Shown: positions 17,329 to 26,679, counted from the stretch's first letter. The stretch: DNA of 61,061 nt from Vibrio ostreicida (GCF_013074385.2 NZ_JABEYA020000015.1:1-61061), one strand, 5' to 3'. The notes: generated by a model not told the origin, from the letters alone. Numbers and translations: made by a program.

Positions 17329-17610
17329 AAAATTGTTTAATCAACTCAATTGAAACTCGCGTGAGCGCTGCAAATACCATGGTTTAATCTCAAACCTGAC
17401 ATTAAGGGAAGTGCCTGAAGCGACTGCGATAAATGCAGTATAAAAGTCTACTGCAATTAATCGACTACTATTGGCCGAGCCTTTCAGGTTTCTCATAAAT
17501 GAGATGAGACGGGCATCCAGTACTGAAACGTGACGACAGTAAATGTTCGAGGAGGTTGACAAAGGCGTGCTAAACGCTTGCTATTTCTCGTAATAATGGC
17601 CATTCGTGAT
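17329..17610 (-). other. long 3' region after the TetR gene
   Basis: About 280 bases between the TetR stop and the minus-strand terminator. A 73-codon minus frame (17341-17562) begins at TTG with no Shine-Dalgarno sequence, so a protein is doubtful. It may instead be an untranslated tail or a 3'-derived small RNA using the terminator at 17307. Confidence 0.3.
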
Positions 17611-18219
17611 TTATTTGACTTGGTGGCAGGCGACAAATGATTCCGCTGCACTTTCTACGGCAGCCTTCAGTAATTCACGGCTGGCAGGGGGTTGGTGAGC
17701 CAGAAGCTGTGGCCAAAAAACGATCGATTTAATACTGCCAATAAACTGATCAATCGCCATCGGGATATTATTGATTTGCAGTGCACCCGCGGCGATCCCC
17801 TGTTCAACCCACTGGTTTAAACCGTAAGAGTCTTCAAGAGCATTAAATTTGGACATCAATAGATCAGAGGCTTTAGGGCAGCGTATACATTCGACCATGA
17901 CGAGACGAGCGGTCGTCTGGAATTCTTCGGTGTTGATGTAGGCCATTTTTTCCAAGGTCATATCAGTAAGCTGGGTTGCAAGTGACACAGAAGATTCAAA
18001 CTTCCTATCAAATTGTTCATCAAAGCGACACATCATCTTATCTATAATGACTTCAAATAACGCGTCTTTGTTTGGATAGTATTTATAAAGCGTGCGCTTT
18101 GAAACACCTGCATGTTTCGAGATACCTTCCATACTGGCCTGTTCGAAGCCTTTTTGAGAAAAAACGTCAATGGCAGATTTGATAATATCATATTGTTTTA
18201 TATCGCTTATTTTTCTCAT
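17611..18219 (-). CDS. TetR-family transcriptional repressor
   Basis: A 202-residue TetR regulator. The N-terminal helix-turn-helix is clear: DIIKSAIDVFSQKGFEQASM, then ISKHAGVSKRTLYKYYPNKD and LFEVIID. The remaining 140 residues are a helical ligand domain with no fixed family motif. It is divergent from a metallo-beta-lactamase-fold gene, and two near-identical operator-like dyads lie between them, so it very likely represses both. The inducer is unknown. TetR/RomA-type pairs have been reported elsewhere, which is consistent with this arrangement. Confidence 0.9.
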   Translation of the reverse strand: MRKISDIKQYDIIKSAIDVFSQKGFEQASMEGISKHAGVSKRTLYKYYPNKDALFEVIIDKMMCRFDEQFDRKFESSVSLATQLTDMTLEKMAYINTEEFQTTARLVMVECIRCPKASDLLMSKFNALEDSYGLNQWVEQGIAAGALQINNIPMAIDQFIGSIKSIVFWPQLLAHQPPASRELLKAAVESAAESFVACHQVK

Positions 18220-18239
18220 TCATCGATCTCGACAATAAA

Positions 18240-18263
18240 AAAGTAAACGACGGTGTTTACTTT
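18240..18263. promoter_or_regulatory. TetR operator copy 1
   Basis: Perfect 9-base arms, AAAGTAAAC (18240-18248) and GTTTACTTT (18255-18263), around GACGGT. It is 20 bases from the TetR start codon. Confidence 0.7.
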
Positions 18264-18282
18264 GTATGAGGTGATGATTAGA

Positions 18283-18303
18283 GTATACACCATCGTTTAC
18301 TTT
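18283..18303. promoter_or_regulatory. TetR operator copy 2
   Basis: GTATAC (18283-18288), ACCATC, GTTTACTTT (18295-18303): the same element in inverse orientation with one arm mismatch. Its centre is 40 bp from copy 1, about four helical turns, and it ends 20 bases before the MBL start. Confidence 0.65.
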
Positions 18304-18322
18304 ATTGGGTAGCCAGTGGATC

Positions 18323-19504
18323 ATGAAAATGAGCAATATGATTAAAACGACCGTCATTTCAGCGCTCAGTGCTGTGGGATTGAGCCAGTTATTAAAAACG
18401 GATAATCAGACCGCTTTGCAAGAGAGTGAGGCGCTTAGGGCAAACAGAATACTGAGCTCTGCACAGTTCTCTGGTGGGAAAGCCATTGCCCGAATGCCAC
18501 AGGTTGCCACTTCAGAGAGTCTGCTGTCAGTGATGTGGGCATTCTTGTTTGAGCGTCACAAGCTCAAGCCCCAGTTTACTCTCCCCAATGTAGAGGTGGA
18601 CACGAAACAGCTCGCCGTTCGCAGCGATCACGTCAGGGTGACTTGGCTTGGGCATTCGAGTTTATTTATAGATATTGACCAAACTCGGCTGCTAATAGAT
18701 CCGGTGTTTGAGTACGCTTCGCCATGGATTGCCAAGCGATTGTTTTCTCGCAATGTCAATGTGCCAGTCGCGCGTGAAGCACTGCCTGTGCCAGATGCTA
18801 TCTTGATTTCCCATGATCATTATGACCACTTAGAAGAATCGACAATACGTTATTACGCGGAAAAAAATGTCCAATTTCTGGTGCCTCTTGCGGTAGGGAG
18901 ACATCTTGAAAAATGGGGAGTGAGTTCGCATAATATTCAAGAATTTGATTGGTGGGAGTCGACGAGTGTCAATGGTGTGACCTTAACCGCCACGCCAGCA
19001 AATCATAATTCTGGTCGTACGGGCTATGATTCTAACGCCACCTTGTGGGCCTCATGGGCAATTCAAGGCCAATCAGGGTCATTGTTCTACAGCGGGGATT
19101 CTGCTTACGATACACACTTTAAAGACATTGGGGAAAGGTTGGGGCCATTTGATATGGCGTTCATTGAGGTTGCAGCGAATGTAAAGCAAGGCAAGGGCTT
19201 TCCGGTTGAGAATTGGGGCCATATGCAAGCGCGCCATACTCTGCAAGCGTTTAAGGATCTGGGCGCTGAAAAGTTGTTCCCAGTTCATTGGTCAACATTT
19301 GAACTTTTTGCCCATAAGTGGGATGAACCGATGACAGATCTCATTGCTGAGGCCAATGCAAACAAGACCAGTGTTGCGCTTGTCACCCCGATGATTGGCG
19401 AGACGTTAAACTTAGCCTCAGAAATAAAGACAACGTATTGGTGGCAGAAGTCAGAGGACACATTCGCTCAGTCGGCCCTCAATATTCGTAATGAGATATT
19501 TTAG
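18323..19504 (+). CDS. metallo-beta-lactamase-fold hydrolase (RomA/UlaG/NAPE-PLD-like)
   Basis: A 393-residue protein with an N-terminal hydrophobic segment (about residues 7-20) that may be an uncleaved anchor or signal. The MBL core has VTWLGHSSLFIDID, the metal motif ISHDHYDHL, TPANHNSG, the bridging Asp in YSGDSAYD, and a late His in FPVHWSTFE. This pattern fits the RomA / NAPE-phospholipase D-like and UlaG-like branch. ATG 18323 is preferred because an upstream start at 18305 would abut the operator; an internal ATG at 18329 is also possible. Divergent TetR and paired operators suggest induction by a small molecule. The substrate, possibly a phospholipid or lactone, is unknown. Confidence 0.87.
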   Translation: MKMSNMIKTTVISALSAVGLSQLLKTDNQTALQESEALRANRILSSAQFSGGKAIARMPQVATSESLLSVMWAFLFERHKLKPQFTLPNVEVDTKQLAVRSDHVRVTWLGHSSLFIDIDQTRLLIDPVFEYASPWIAKRLFSRNVNVPVAREALPVPDAILISHDHYDHLEESTIRYYAEKNVQFLVPLAVGRHLEKWGVSSHNIQEFDWWESTSVNGVTLTATPANHNSGRTGYDSNATLWASWAIQGQSGSLFYSGDSAYDTHFKDIGERLGPFDMAFIEVAANVKQGKGFPVENWGHMQARHTLQAFKDLGAEKLFPVHWSTFELFAHKWDEPMTDLIAEANANKTSVALVTPMIGETLNLASEIKTTYWWQKSEDTFAQSALNIRNEIF

Positions 19505-19516
19505 CGGTGTAAACAA

Positions 19517-19544
19517 TAATAAAGCCTGCATAGGCAGGCTTTAT
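19517..19544. terminator. bidirectional terminator
   Basis: AATAAAGCCTGC and GCAGGCTTTATT form a perfect 12-bp stem around ATAG, between the convergent MBL and MscS genes. Confidence 0.85.
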
Positions 19545-19550
19545 TGATCG

Positions 19551-20684
19551 TTAAAGTATCTCGGTGTGGACGCTCTCTGAATTTTGCGGTTCTCGCGGGT
19601 GAGACGGTGTAGAAAAATCCATCGGTTGCTCGAACTTGAGCGTTTGAGTGGGGAAGGCAATATCAGCGCCATGTTGATGGATGATACCCATAATTTTCAA
19701 CAGCACATCTTCTTTGACTTCGTGATAGCGAATCCAGTTAACGGTTTTGGTGAAGGTGTAGACCAGTATTTGCATGGATGAAGGGCCAAAAGCGTTAAAA
19801 TTAACGATCAACGTTTGTTTTGTATCGATGTCAGCGTGTTCTCGAAGCATCTGTTTGATGTCTTGAACGATCTGTTTCACCTTTTGGCCATCATCATAGC
19901 GAACCCCAATGGTTTCTTTGATCCGCCGATTGAGCATTCGAGATGGATTTTCTACCACGATATTGCTGAACACGGAGTTCGGGACATAGAGAGGTCGCTT
20001 GTCAAATGTTCGTATGATAGTCATTCTCCAGCCAATACGTTCCACCGTCCCTTCTATTTGCCGATCGGGTGAGCGCACCCAGTCACCGACTTTAAAGGGG
20101 CGGTCAAAATAGATCATCATTCCGCCGAAGAAGTTAGACAACAAGTCCTTTGCCGCTAAACCGACAACCAATCCACCGACACCACCAAAGGTCAGAAGGC
20201 CAGAAAGACTCAACCCAAACGCTTGCATAATCGTAAGAACAGCGATGACGATGAAGAACAATCGAGATACCTTGGCGATGGCTTGAACCGTGGTTTCGTC
20301 ACGTTTTTTTTGTTCAAGTACATACTTCTCTATATTGTTTATCAGCCGAAGTGTTATCCAGATGAACGCGCCAATGACGAGAAGAATTTTCAAGGTATTC
20401 AGCCAGTTAAGCTTAGTGGCCATATAGTCTTGAAGAATGAATCCTAGTGAAATCGTCGCTGGCCAGCACCAGATCAAAGTACTAACGGGTGTTTTAAGGG
20501 CATGTAAGGTGAGGTTGTCCCAGTAAAATGGTGTTTTACAAACCAATATCTCTAAGCGGTTGTAGACAACTCTCCAAGCGATCCAAGCCAAAAGGCTCGC
20601 AGCGGTAATTAACCATACATTGCTATCCCAACTTGTGAGGAGGGTGGCAAGGCGTTGTGGAAACAATGAGACTAACTCGTTCAT
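19551..20684 (-). CDS. MscS-family mechanosensitive channel (YnaI-like)
   Basis: A 377-residue inner-membrane protein with about five transmembrane helices: four in residues 20-150, then the pore helix with FGGVGGLVVGLAAKDLLSN. The MscS beta-domain follows (IYFDRPFKVGDWVRSPDRQI, EGTVERIGWRMTIIRTFDKR, LYVPNSVFSNIVVENPSRM), and a cytoplasmic cage domain makes up the rest. Length and topology resemble the YnaI/MscMJ branch more than the three-helix MscS. These channels open under membrane tension and release solutes on hypo-osmotic shock, a common need in marine bacteria. It appears to be a single-gene unit. Confidence 0.92.
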   Translation of the reverse strand: MNELVSLFPQRLATLLTSWDSNVWLITAASLLAWIAWRVVYNRLEILVCKTPFYWDNLTLHALKTPVSTLIWCWPATISLGFILQDYMATKLNWLNTLKILLVIGAFIWITLRLINNIEKYVLEQKKRDETTVQAIAKVSRLFFIVIAVLTIMQAFGLSLSGLLTFGGVGGLVVGLAAKDLLSNFFGGMMIYFDRPFKVGDWVRSPDRQIEGTVERIGWRMTIIRTFDKRPLYVPNSVFSNIVVENPSRMLNRRIKETIGVRYDDGQKVKQIVQDIKQMLREHADIDTKQTLIVNFNAFGPSSMQILVYTFTKTVNWIRYHEVKEDVLLKIMGIIHQHGADIAFPTQTLKFEQPMDFSTPSHPREPQNSESVHTEIL

Positions 20685-20808
20685 TTTACGACTCTTGTTT
20701 TTTACAAATGACGGCTCGAATTATAAAGGGTTGCGGGAGAGCAAACTAGGCTTTTAACGAAGATTGTGATCGCAACAGCTGAGTATAAGGGCCGAGTGAA
20801 AGAGAGGG

Positions 20809-21288
20809 TTACTTCTTGTCACTGAAATGATCAGAGAGTGCGGCACGGCGTTGTTTCGCTTGGCCACCACTTTGGTCATTGACGGTTTTCTCGTAGCCTT
20901 CTTTTATAAAACGTTGTGTTGGGCTATTGGGTTGAAGACGTCGCAACTGAGGTGAATCAAATGTGCCTGAGATGGCATAGATGTAGTTCCCATTGCCCGT
21001 AGTGACCGTGATTTCTTGGCCATCAAAGGTAAATGTAGTGGCGATAAGGCGGCCATTTCGGAAAACGCCGATCTCGTTAAAAGCCATCACCTCGGTGTTG
21101 TAACCGGGGGTGCCTATTTCTAACCAACGGCCGTATACATTGTTAGGGTTGACGTAGTCTTCATAGCTGATGTAGAGCAGAGACGAAAACGCGATCGCCA
21201 AGACAACGAATAGCGTAGAAAATATTAATTTTAAAGTCGCATGGTTTGGCATATAACGACGTTTTTTGAGCTTGGTTGTATTGGTCAT
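20809..21288 (-). CDS. DUF2850 family membrane-anchored protein
   Basis: A 159-residue protein of DUF2850, a family I know mainly from vibrios. A single N-terminal membrane helix (about residues 20-42, LIFSTLFVVLAIAFSSLLYI) anchors a periplasmic domain with VYGRWLEIGTPGYNTEVMAF and FDGQEITVTTGNGNYIYAIS. The cytoplasmic N-terminus is strongly basic (KLKKRRYM). The C-terminal tail is polar. Function is unknown. An alternative start is the internal Met about 13 residues in. It stands between MscS and the ABC1 gene on the same strand, with gaps over 100 bases. Confidence 0.85.
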   Translation of the reverse strand: MTNTTKLKKRRYMPNHATLKLIFSTLFVVLAIAFSSLLYISYEDYVNPNNVYGRWLEIGTPGYNTEVMAFNEIGVFRNGRLIATTFTFDGQEITVTTGNGNYIYAISGTFDSPQLRRLQPNSPTQRFIKEGYEKTVNDQSGGQAKQRRAALSDHFSDKK

Positions 21289-21423
21289 AGGTTTAGAACG
21301 ACACTTAAAACTTTGCGCATTCAGCGTTGATTAATTTTAGAGTGTACCTTACTTGACCAGTGATTATTGTAACCTTTCATCAGTAACACGAATAAATTTG
21401 ATCTTAAGCTCATAAAGCCACCA

Positions 21424-22740
21424 TTATTCGGAGCCTAAGTAGGGAGACACCAGCGCCCTGACATTGACATTTGCTTTTAATCTAGCGGCGAGCAAGTAAA
21501 GTCCACCAATCTTTCTGTGGAGGAACAAGGCATCAACCGGTGGCGTATGCCAATAGTTTTTTTTCAGGGTAAGAGCGGTACCAGCTTGTCTAACGCGTTC
21601 GTGCAAATCGCTGTTACCGAAATCGTAACCTTGTTCATCCAGCATGGGTTCACAAACGAGCTTGACGATATTCAAGACGGCATTTTTTTGCGAGGAGTCA
21701 ATAGCTTGACTGAAGAACCCAATCTGAAGTAACGCTTGTTCCAGGCTTTCGTCGTCACCGTCCAAGACGGCTTTGAATGCGTGCTGATAACCGATGCTCA
21801 TTTGTGAGCTCATTGTCCTCGTTGCACCAAAATCGAGCAGAATAATCTGGTTGGTTTGATCATTAAACAGATAATTAGCAAAGTTAGGGTCTGTTTGTAC
21901 CAGTTTAAAAGCAAACATCTCCTTGAGCAGCAAGGAAACCATCGCTGACATGCACGTATCCCGAGTGGCTTGATTTTTCGACACCAACTCTTCGATCGGC
22001 CGACCTTGGACAAAGGACATGGTCAATATGGTGTCGGTGCTGGTTTCACTGTGGACATCGGGCACGATGAAACGCACATCGTCCTCAAGGTGTTTTCTAT
22101 AGGTCAACAGCAGTTTGGCTTCGCGACGGTAATCAGCTTCATCATGGAGTTGCTGTTTCGCCTCGCTAAGCAGTGATTTGATGTCGACATGCTCTGGAAT
22201 CAGACCAACAAGACGCAGTAGTGCTGCGACATTGTCAATATCGCTGTCGATGCTCTCTCGGATCCCGGGATACTGCACTTTGACCGCGACAGGATCGCCT
22301 GCATCCGTATACGCAAAATGAACTTGCCCGATGGAGGCACTGGCAATAGGGCTAAAGTTAAACGACAGAAAGTGGCTTTTCCACTGACTGCCCAAACCCT
22401 CTTCCATCATTTTTGCAAGCTGGGTTGTCAGCATGGGGTTCGCATTGGCACGAAGACGTGACAGCAGTTCAGCCATCTCAGGGGGGAGAATATCTCCAGC
22501 GTCCATTGAAAGCATTTGCCCGATCTTCATGGCGGCACCGCGTAAATGTGCCAGCTGATCAGCAACATGTGTGATATTGAGTGAGGTGAACAGCAGATCT
22601 TGTTTGGTGGGGCGCTGGCCTTTCAGCCAGTGTTTTGCTCCCTCGGACACTACATTCGAGCCTATTTTGGTGGCCAAAGAAGCGACTTGGCCAAAACGAG
22701 ACAATCGGCTGGTTGGAATTTTTGATGGATAGTTTGCCAT
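21424..22740 (-). CDS. ABC1/AarF (UbiB-like) atypical kinase family protein
   Basis: A 438-residue protein of the ABC1/AarF/UbiB atypical kinase family. The signature KxGQ helix AAMKIGQMLSMDAG is near residue 70, the nucleotide-binding Lys in VAVKVQYPGI near 150, and the metal motif LLDFGATR near 300. In the catalytic-loop block TDPNFANYLF, Asn follows Pro where many relatives have His-Pro-Gly-Asn; this lineage is often TDPNFANYL. Relatives support coenzyme Q or other quinone and lipid biosynthesis by ATPase activity. The start at 22740 follows CCAGAGAGG and gives the usual N-terminus. This is not ubiB itself, as no ubi genes adjoin and no C-terminal transmembrane pair is seen. Confidence 0.87.
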   Translation of the reverse strand: MANYPSKIPTSRLSRFGQVASLATKIGSNVVSEGAKHWLKGQRPTKQDLLFTSLNITHVADQLAHLRGAAMKIGQMLSMDAGDILPPEMAELLSRLRANANPMLTTQLAKMMEEGLGSQWKSHFLSFNFSPIASASIGQVHFAYTDAGDPVAVKVQYPGIRESIDSDIDNVAALLRLVGLIPEHVDIKSLLSEAKQQLHDEADYRREAKLLLTYRKHLEDDVRFIVPDVHSETSTDTILTMSFVQGRPIEELVSKNQATRDTCMSAMVSLLLKEMFAFKLVQTDPNFANYLFNDQTNQIILLDFGATRTMSSQMSIGYQHAFKAVLDGDDESLEQALLQIGFFSQAIDSSQKNAVLNIVKLVCEPMLDEQGYDFGNSDLHERVRQAGTALTLKKNYWHTPPVDALFLHRKIGGLYLLAARLKANVNVRALVSPYLGSE

Positions 22741-23004
22741 GCTTTTTTTTCCTCTCTGGATAACACGTTTTTTCCAACAAAGCTCTACCTTGTTGCCGGA
22801 CACCTACTGATACGGTTTATCACGATAATTTGGCCAAAATACGACGAAAAATCGTTGCGATCTAACCCCCTCACGATCACGAAAAGAAGCACAGAATGTC
22901 TCATTAATGAGAGGGTCGCAATGGAAACACTTGCGTAAATACCATTCCAATTGGGCTTGTCTATACTTAAAGGGTCACAACACCGTTTTTGCAGGAGGTT
23001 GCTA

Positions 23005-23292
23005 ATGGCAGTTGTACCAAAATACAAAGATCAGAGTACGCGTTACGACCCGAAGAAAGAGTTGACTGCAGACCAACTGCACCGTTTTGGTGAGGTGGCG
23101 AACAAAGCTCAGCAAAGGAGAGACGAAGTTCAGCAGAGACTGTCTATATCCTCTGCAGCACGTTCGGCCAAAAACGCTGCCATGAAACCCGTGGTCGTAC
23201 CCAAAAAGGACAAACCGAACACAGCTCGATACTTGGCGTGGCTGGTGGTGGTTATGTCAGGCTGTTTGTGGTTGATGTATATGACCCGTTAG
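23005..23292 (+). CDS. small tail-anchored hypothetical protein
   Basis: A 95-residue protein starting after a strong AGGAGGTTGCTA site. Residues 1-70 are charged and soluble, probably helical (ELTADQLHRFGEVANKAQQR), and residues 72-92 form one hydrophobic segment (YLAWLVVVMSGCLWLMY) followed by TR. It is thus predicted to be anchored in the inner membrane by its C-terminus with its body in the cytoplasm. No family recognised. Its stop overlaps the stop of the convergent diguanylate cyclase by four bases. Confidence 0.7.
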   Translation: MAVVPKYKDQSTRYDPKKELTADQLHRFGEVANKAQQRRDEVQQRLSISSAARSAKNAAMKPVVVPKKDKPNTARYLAWLVVVMSGCLWLMYMTR

Positions 23293-24437
23293 ATTTTCTT
23301 AATATTGGTAATATTGTCTGAATCTTCGGACTGATGGTTCGCACGCTCTCGTTGATAATAGCGATACTGGTTTTTGCCGCGATGTTTTGCGGAGTACATT
23401 GCTTTATCGGCGCATCGCGTCAGTTCGGGTAAAGAATCGGCGTCATCAGGGTAAAGAGCAACGCCGACACTCAACGTCAACTGATTGATCCTTTCCGTTG
23501 ATTGATCACTGCCTTCAAATAAATGGCAAATTCGTTCAAGAATACGATCCAAATCTTGCTGACTTTGCACCCCATAGAGTAACAAAACAAATTCATCGCC
23601 GGCAAAGCGGGCAATCGAGTAGTCATGTCTGTCTGTTTTTCTATCTTTTGACCGAATATTATTTTGTAAGCGCTGAGCAAAGTGTTGTAGGACGCGATCG
23701 CCAATATCATGGCCATAGGTATCGTTGATCACTTTGAAATTATCAATATCGAGGAAGACCATGGCGGTTAGGGTGGTCGCCTGTTGCTCTTGCGCCAGTT
23801 TTTCCAGCGCCCAGTTTTCGAAGCTCCAGCGGTTGGCAAGGCCAGTTAGGTGGTCACGATAGGCCAGCTCTTCGATCCCTTCTTGATGCAAAGATTTAAT
23901 GTAGTTGACGGCTTTAGAATAAAAGTAGGAAGAGGTGTTACACAAAAAAAGCAGGACAAGAAAACTGAGTAGAAAGGTATTTTCCGACCATTGTACAGCA
24001 GGAGAGACAGAGTCGAACGATAAACAGAACACTACGGTCAATAAGTAGAAAGCAGAGCTCAGAATACTGCCAGTGCGAAATTCACATAAAAAGACCACAG
24101 CAACAATAATTGGATACAACCACAACAATCGTTCCGGTGAGCCGTCGCCATAGACTAAAATGACAGTGCCTTGGAATAGCAAGATACCGGAAACAATTAA
24201 ATCGGCATGACTGGCTGACGATGGACGCAACTTAAGAAACCCGACGTTAGCCAAGAGCAACATCGCTGACGCAAGATTAATGCCTCCAACAACAACATTA
24301 TTTTCAACCAAGTGCATAAAACCAAGGTAGATTAATACGGCAACAGAAACAATGGTACACAGGAGCAGCACCGTATTATTGCGTGCCGACCGCAAGTCCG
24401 CCATTTTTTCCAATTGTTGTCCTACAAAACGCGCCAT
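23289..24437 (-). CDS. membrane diguanylate cyclase (GGDEF)
   Basis: A 382-residue protein with six or so membrane helices in residues 20-180 and a C-terminal GGDEF domain (about 195-360). The GGDEF domain has YRDHLTGLANRWSFE, VFLDIDNFKVINDTYGHDIG and the active-site motif FAGDEF; the A for the first G is a common active variant. It should make c-di-GMP from two GTP. No inhibitory-site RxxD is evident directly before the motif. The sensor region is not a named domain to my eye. The last codons overlap the convergent small gene. Confidence 0.9.
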   Translation of the reverse strand: MARFVGQQLEKMADLRSARNNTVLLLCTIVSVAVLIYLGFMHLVENNVVVGGINLASAMLLLANVGFLKLRPSSASHADLIVSGILLFQGTVILVYGDGSPERLLWLYPIIVAVVFLCEFRTGSILSSAFYLLTVVFCLSFDSVSPAVQWSENTFLLSFLVLLFLCNTSSYFYSKAVNYIKSLHQEGIEELAYRDHLTGLANRWSFENWALEKLAQEQQATTLTAMVFLDIDNFKVINDTYGHDIGDRVLQHFAQRLQNNIRSKDRKTDRHDYSIARFAGDEFVLLLYGVQSQQDLDRILERICHLFEGSDQSTERINQLTLSVGVALYPDDADSLPELTRCADKAMYSAKHRGKNQYRYYQRERANHQSEDSDNITNIKKI

Positions 24438-24742
24438 CTTTACCCTGTCCTAAATTTGTAATCCGGCTATTAAAGTCTAGAAGAAAAACGAAAGTCTGAA
24501 CGAAAGTACTAGATGGGTGAATTGAAGTAATTCAATAATTTAAATGCAACTAGATGCAATTGGTGTGCAGCTTCGATACGGTAAGGGTAAACACATACAC
24601 TTAACCTATTGTATTTAAAGTTTTTTTTAAATTTTCGACAAAGTTAAAAAATTGAAAGCAGAGATTCTTACTATCAATACGAACCAAATCATCGCTTCTT
24701 TATAATAAAAAAGTCTAACGAAGTGGTCTGACGGCGGCGAAG
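24438..24742. other. 305-base AT-rich intergenic region
   Basis: Upstream region of the minus-strand diguanylate cyclase and downstream of the LysR gene. No hairpin with a T tract and no short frame with a ribosome-binding site were seen. Confidence 0.5.
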
Positions 24743-25630
24743 TCACGCCTTAAATTCGTTGCGGAGCCAGTTCCTCAAAGCCAGAACATGTTCATTCTTC
24801 AACTTCTCTGGTGGACAGGCAAAATAAAAATCCTGATGGGGATTCGGGACAGACGAGCCGACTTCGACCAATAAACCGTGATGGATGTCGTCACGAATAA
24901 ACTGCCGGTGGGTTACAAACACTCCTAACTGCCTGATGGTAGCCTGAACGGCTTGAATCGAGGCAGCAAAGCTGAGATTTTTTGAAGAGCTGGGTACGGG
25001 CAGATCAAAATGGTGGCACCAAACCTGCCAATCGTGTTTTCTTCTGTCATTGTTGGCAATAATGGCAGGATATTGGCTCAAAAGCGATTCGGGGGTTGAG
25101 TTCGAAGACACCAAATCTGGGCTGGCGGCCATGATCAATTCATCGTGGGCGAGACGTTCGCAGTAATAGTCCTGCCAATCTTCGGCATCACCATGGATGA
25201 GTGCCACATCGACGCCTTCCTGTTCCATGGAGAAAGAGCCTATCAAATTGGAAATTCTGACATCAATGTCGGGAGCAAATTGGTGAAATTCGTAAACTCG
25301 AGGGATCCACCAGTGCATGGCAAGAGAGTTGACCATATTGAGTGTTAGCCGTTGACTTTGTTGCTCCTCGACGAGTTTTTGCGTCGCTGCGACGATCTGC
25401 TCTATCGGAGGGGCGACTTGTTTATAGTAGCGTCGACCCACCGCATTCAATGAGACTTGACGGCCAGATCGTTGGAGTAGAGGTTGGCCAATCTGATGTT
25501 CGAGGGACTTGATCGCCTGACTGATAGCGGAGTGACTGACGTTCAGTTGCCGAGCGGCATCGGTCATGCTGCCCGTTTCAGCCACGGCGATAAACGAATA
25601 GATAGATTTAAGTGGTGCCAGTTTCTTCAT
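24743..25630 (-). CDS. LysR-family regulator (GcvA-like)
   Basis: A 295-residue LysR regulator with winged helix (SIYSFIAVAETGSMTDAARQ, LNVSHSAISQAIKSLEHQIG) and effector domain. The N-terminal sequence and the phrase LNAVGRRYY resemble the GcvA/AmpR branch. It is divergent from an EamA-family exporter 88 bases away and probably controls it. GTAAG-TTTTT-CTTAC at 25631-25645, right at the start codon, is a short dyad that might be part of a binding site. The effector is unknown. Confidence 0.9.
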   Translation of the reverse strand: MKKLAPLKSIYSFIAVAETGSMTDAARQLNVSHSAISQAIKSLEHQIGQPLLQRSGRQVSLNAVGRRYYKQVAPPIEQIVAATQKLVEEQQSQRLTLNMVNSLAMHWWIPRVYEFHQFAPDIDVRISNLIGSFSMEQEGVDVALIHGDAEDWQDYYCERLAHDELIMAASPDLVSSNSTPESLLSQYPAIIANNDRRKHDWQVWCHHFDLPVPSSSKNLSFAASIQAVQATIRQLGVFVTHRQFIRDDIHHGLLVEVGSSVPNPHQDFYFACPPEKLKNEHVLALRNWLRNEFKA

Positions 25631-25718
25631 GTAAGTTTTTCTTACCTTTATTGTCAGTATTACTCGTTATTCATCTGACAGGTTAGCGGTTAAAATTGGC
25701 GCTGAAAAGGGGGGATTT

Positions 25719-26630
25719 ATGTCGAGTCAATTTTATCCAGTATTATTTATGTTGTCTTCAACATTCAGTTTGTCACTCACCGCGCTGCTTTCCAAATATT
25801 TAAATGGCTTCTTTGATGCCAGTCTACTTAGTTTTCTGCGCTTTATCTTGCCTGCCTTAATCATTTTAGGGGTATTGTCGTTAAGAGAGATACAATCACC
25901 GACGCGTGATGAACAAGGCCCGTTGTGGCTGCGTGCGTTCAGTATTAGTGCATGTCAAGTGTGTTTTATCTATGCGCTTGAACATCTGTCTCTCGTGGAA
26001 AGTGTGGTCCTGTTCAGTACCGGTCCTTTGTTTATCCCTATGTTAGAAAAGCTTATATTTAATAAGCGGTTGAATCGGCTAAATGTGATGTGCCTGCTTT
26101 GCACATTCCTAGGGGTTCTTTTGCTGGCTGGGCAACAAGGGGAATTGGTTTTTAGACTTGAACTCTTGGTGGGTTTAGCCGCTGGTGTGTTTAATGCGGG
26201 GTCTCAATTAAGCCTGTATTGTTTAAGTAAGAGCCGTCTTAATGCTTTTGAAATCAATCTATGGACTTTTTTGCGGGCCTCGGTGGTTTTGGTGCCTCTG
26301 GTGGGTTTCGGAATGGCCAACAATCACCCAATCTATTTACCCTCACTTGATCACCCTTGGGGGCTTGTCGCCGCTTTGATGGTGTTGGCGATATTGATCA
26401 TTAATACACAGGTATGCCGTTCCAAAGCTTATGCACTTGCGTCCTCGAGCTCTCAACTGGCACCGCTTATTTTCACTAATCTCTTGTTCACGGCAGCATG
26501 GCAGAGTGTGTTTTATGACCAACAATACACACCCTATCAAGCTGCTGGCCTCCTGATCATTCTATTCGCGAATATTATCAGTGTGATGATTCCCAAGCGC
26601 TCAAATCAAACCTCAGCGGGATTAAATTGA
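25719..26630 (+). CDS. EamA/DMT-family transporter
   Basis: A 303-residue inner-membrane protein with about ten transmembrane helices arranged as two EamA repeats, the first ending near LLLAGQQGELVF and the second starting near LVGLAAGVFNAG. DMT-superfamily proteins of this kind mostly export amino acids or other small metabolites. ATG 25719 follows GGGGGATTT. The divergent LysR gene is its probable regulator. Substrate unknown. Confidence 0.87.
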   Translation: MSSQFYPVLFMLSSTFSLSLTALLSKYLNGFFDASLLSFLRFILPALIILGVLSLREIQSPTRDEQGPLWLRAFSISACQVCFIYALEHLSLVESVVLFSTGPLFIPMLEKLIFNKRLNRLNVMCLLCTFLGVLLLAGQQGELVFRLELLVGLAAGVFNAGSQLSLYCLSKSRLNAFEINLWTFLRASVVLVPLVGFGMANNHPIYLPSLDHPWGLVAALMVLAILIINTQVCRSKAYALASSSSQLAPLIFTNLLFTAAWQSVFYDQQYTPYQAAGLLIILFANIISVMIPKRSNQTSAGLN

Positions 26631-26679
26631 GGTGCCATGAAGGCACTTTGATGACCAGTACGATACACATTGTTTGGTA

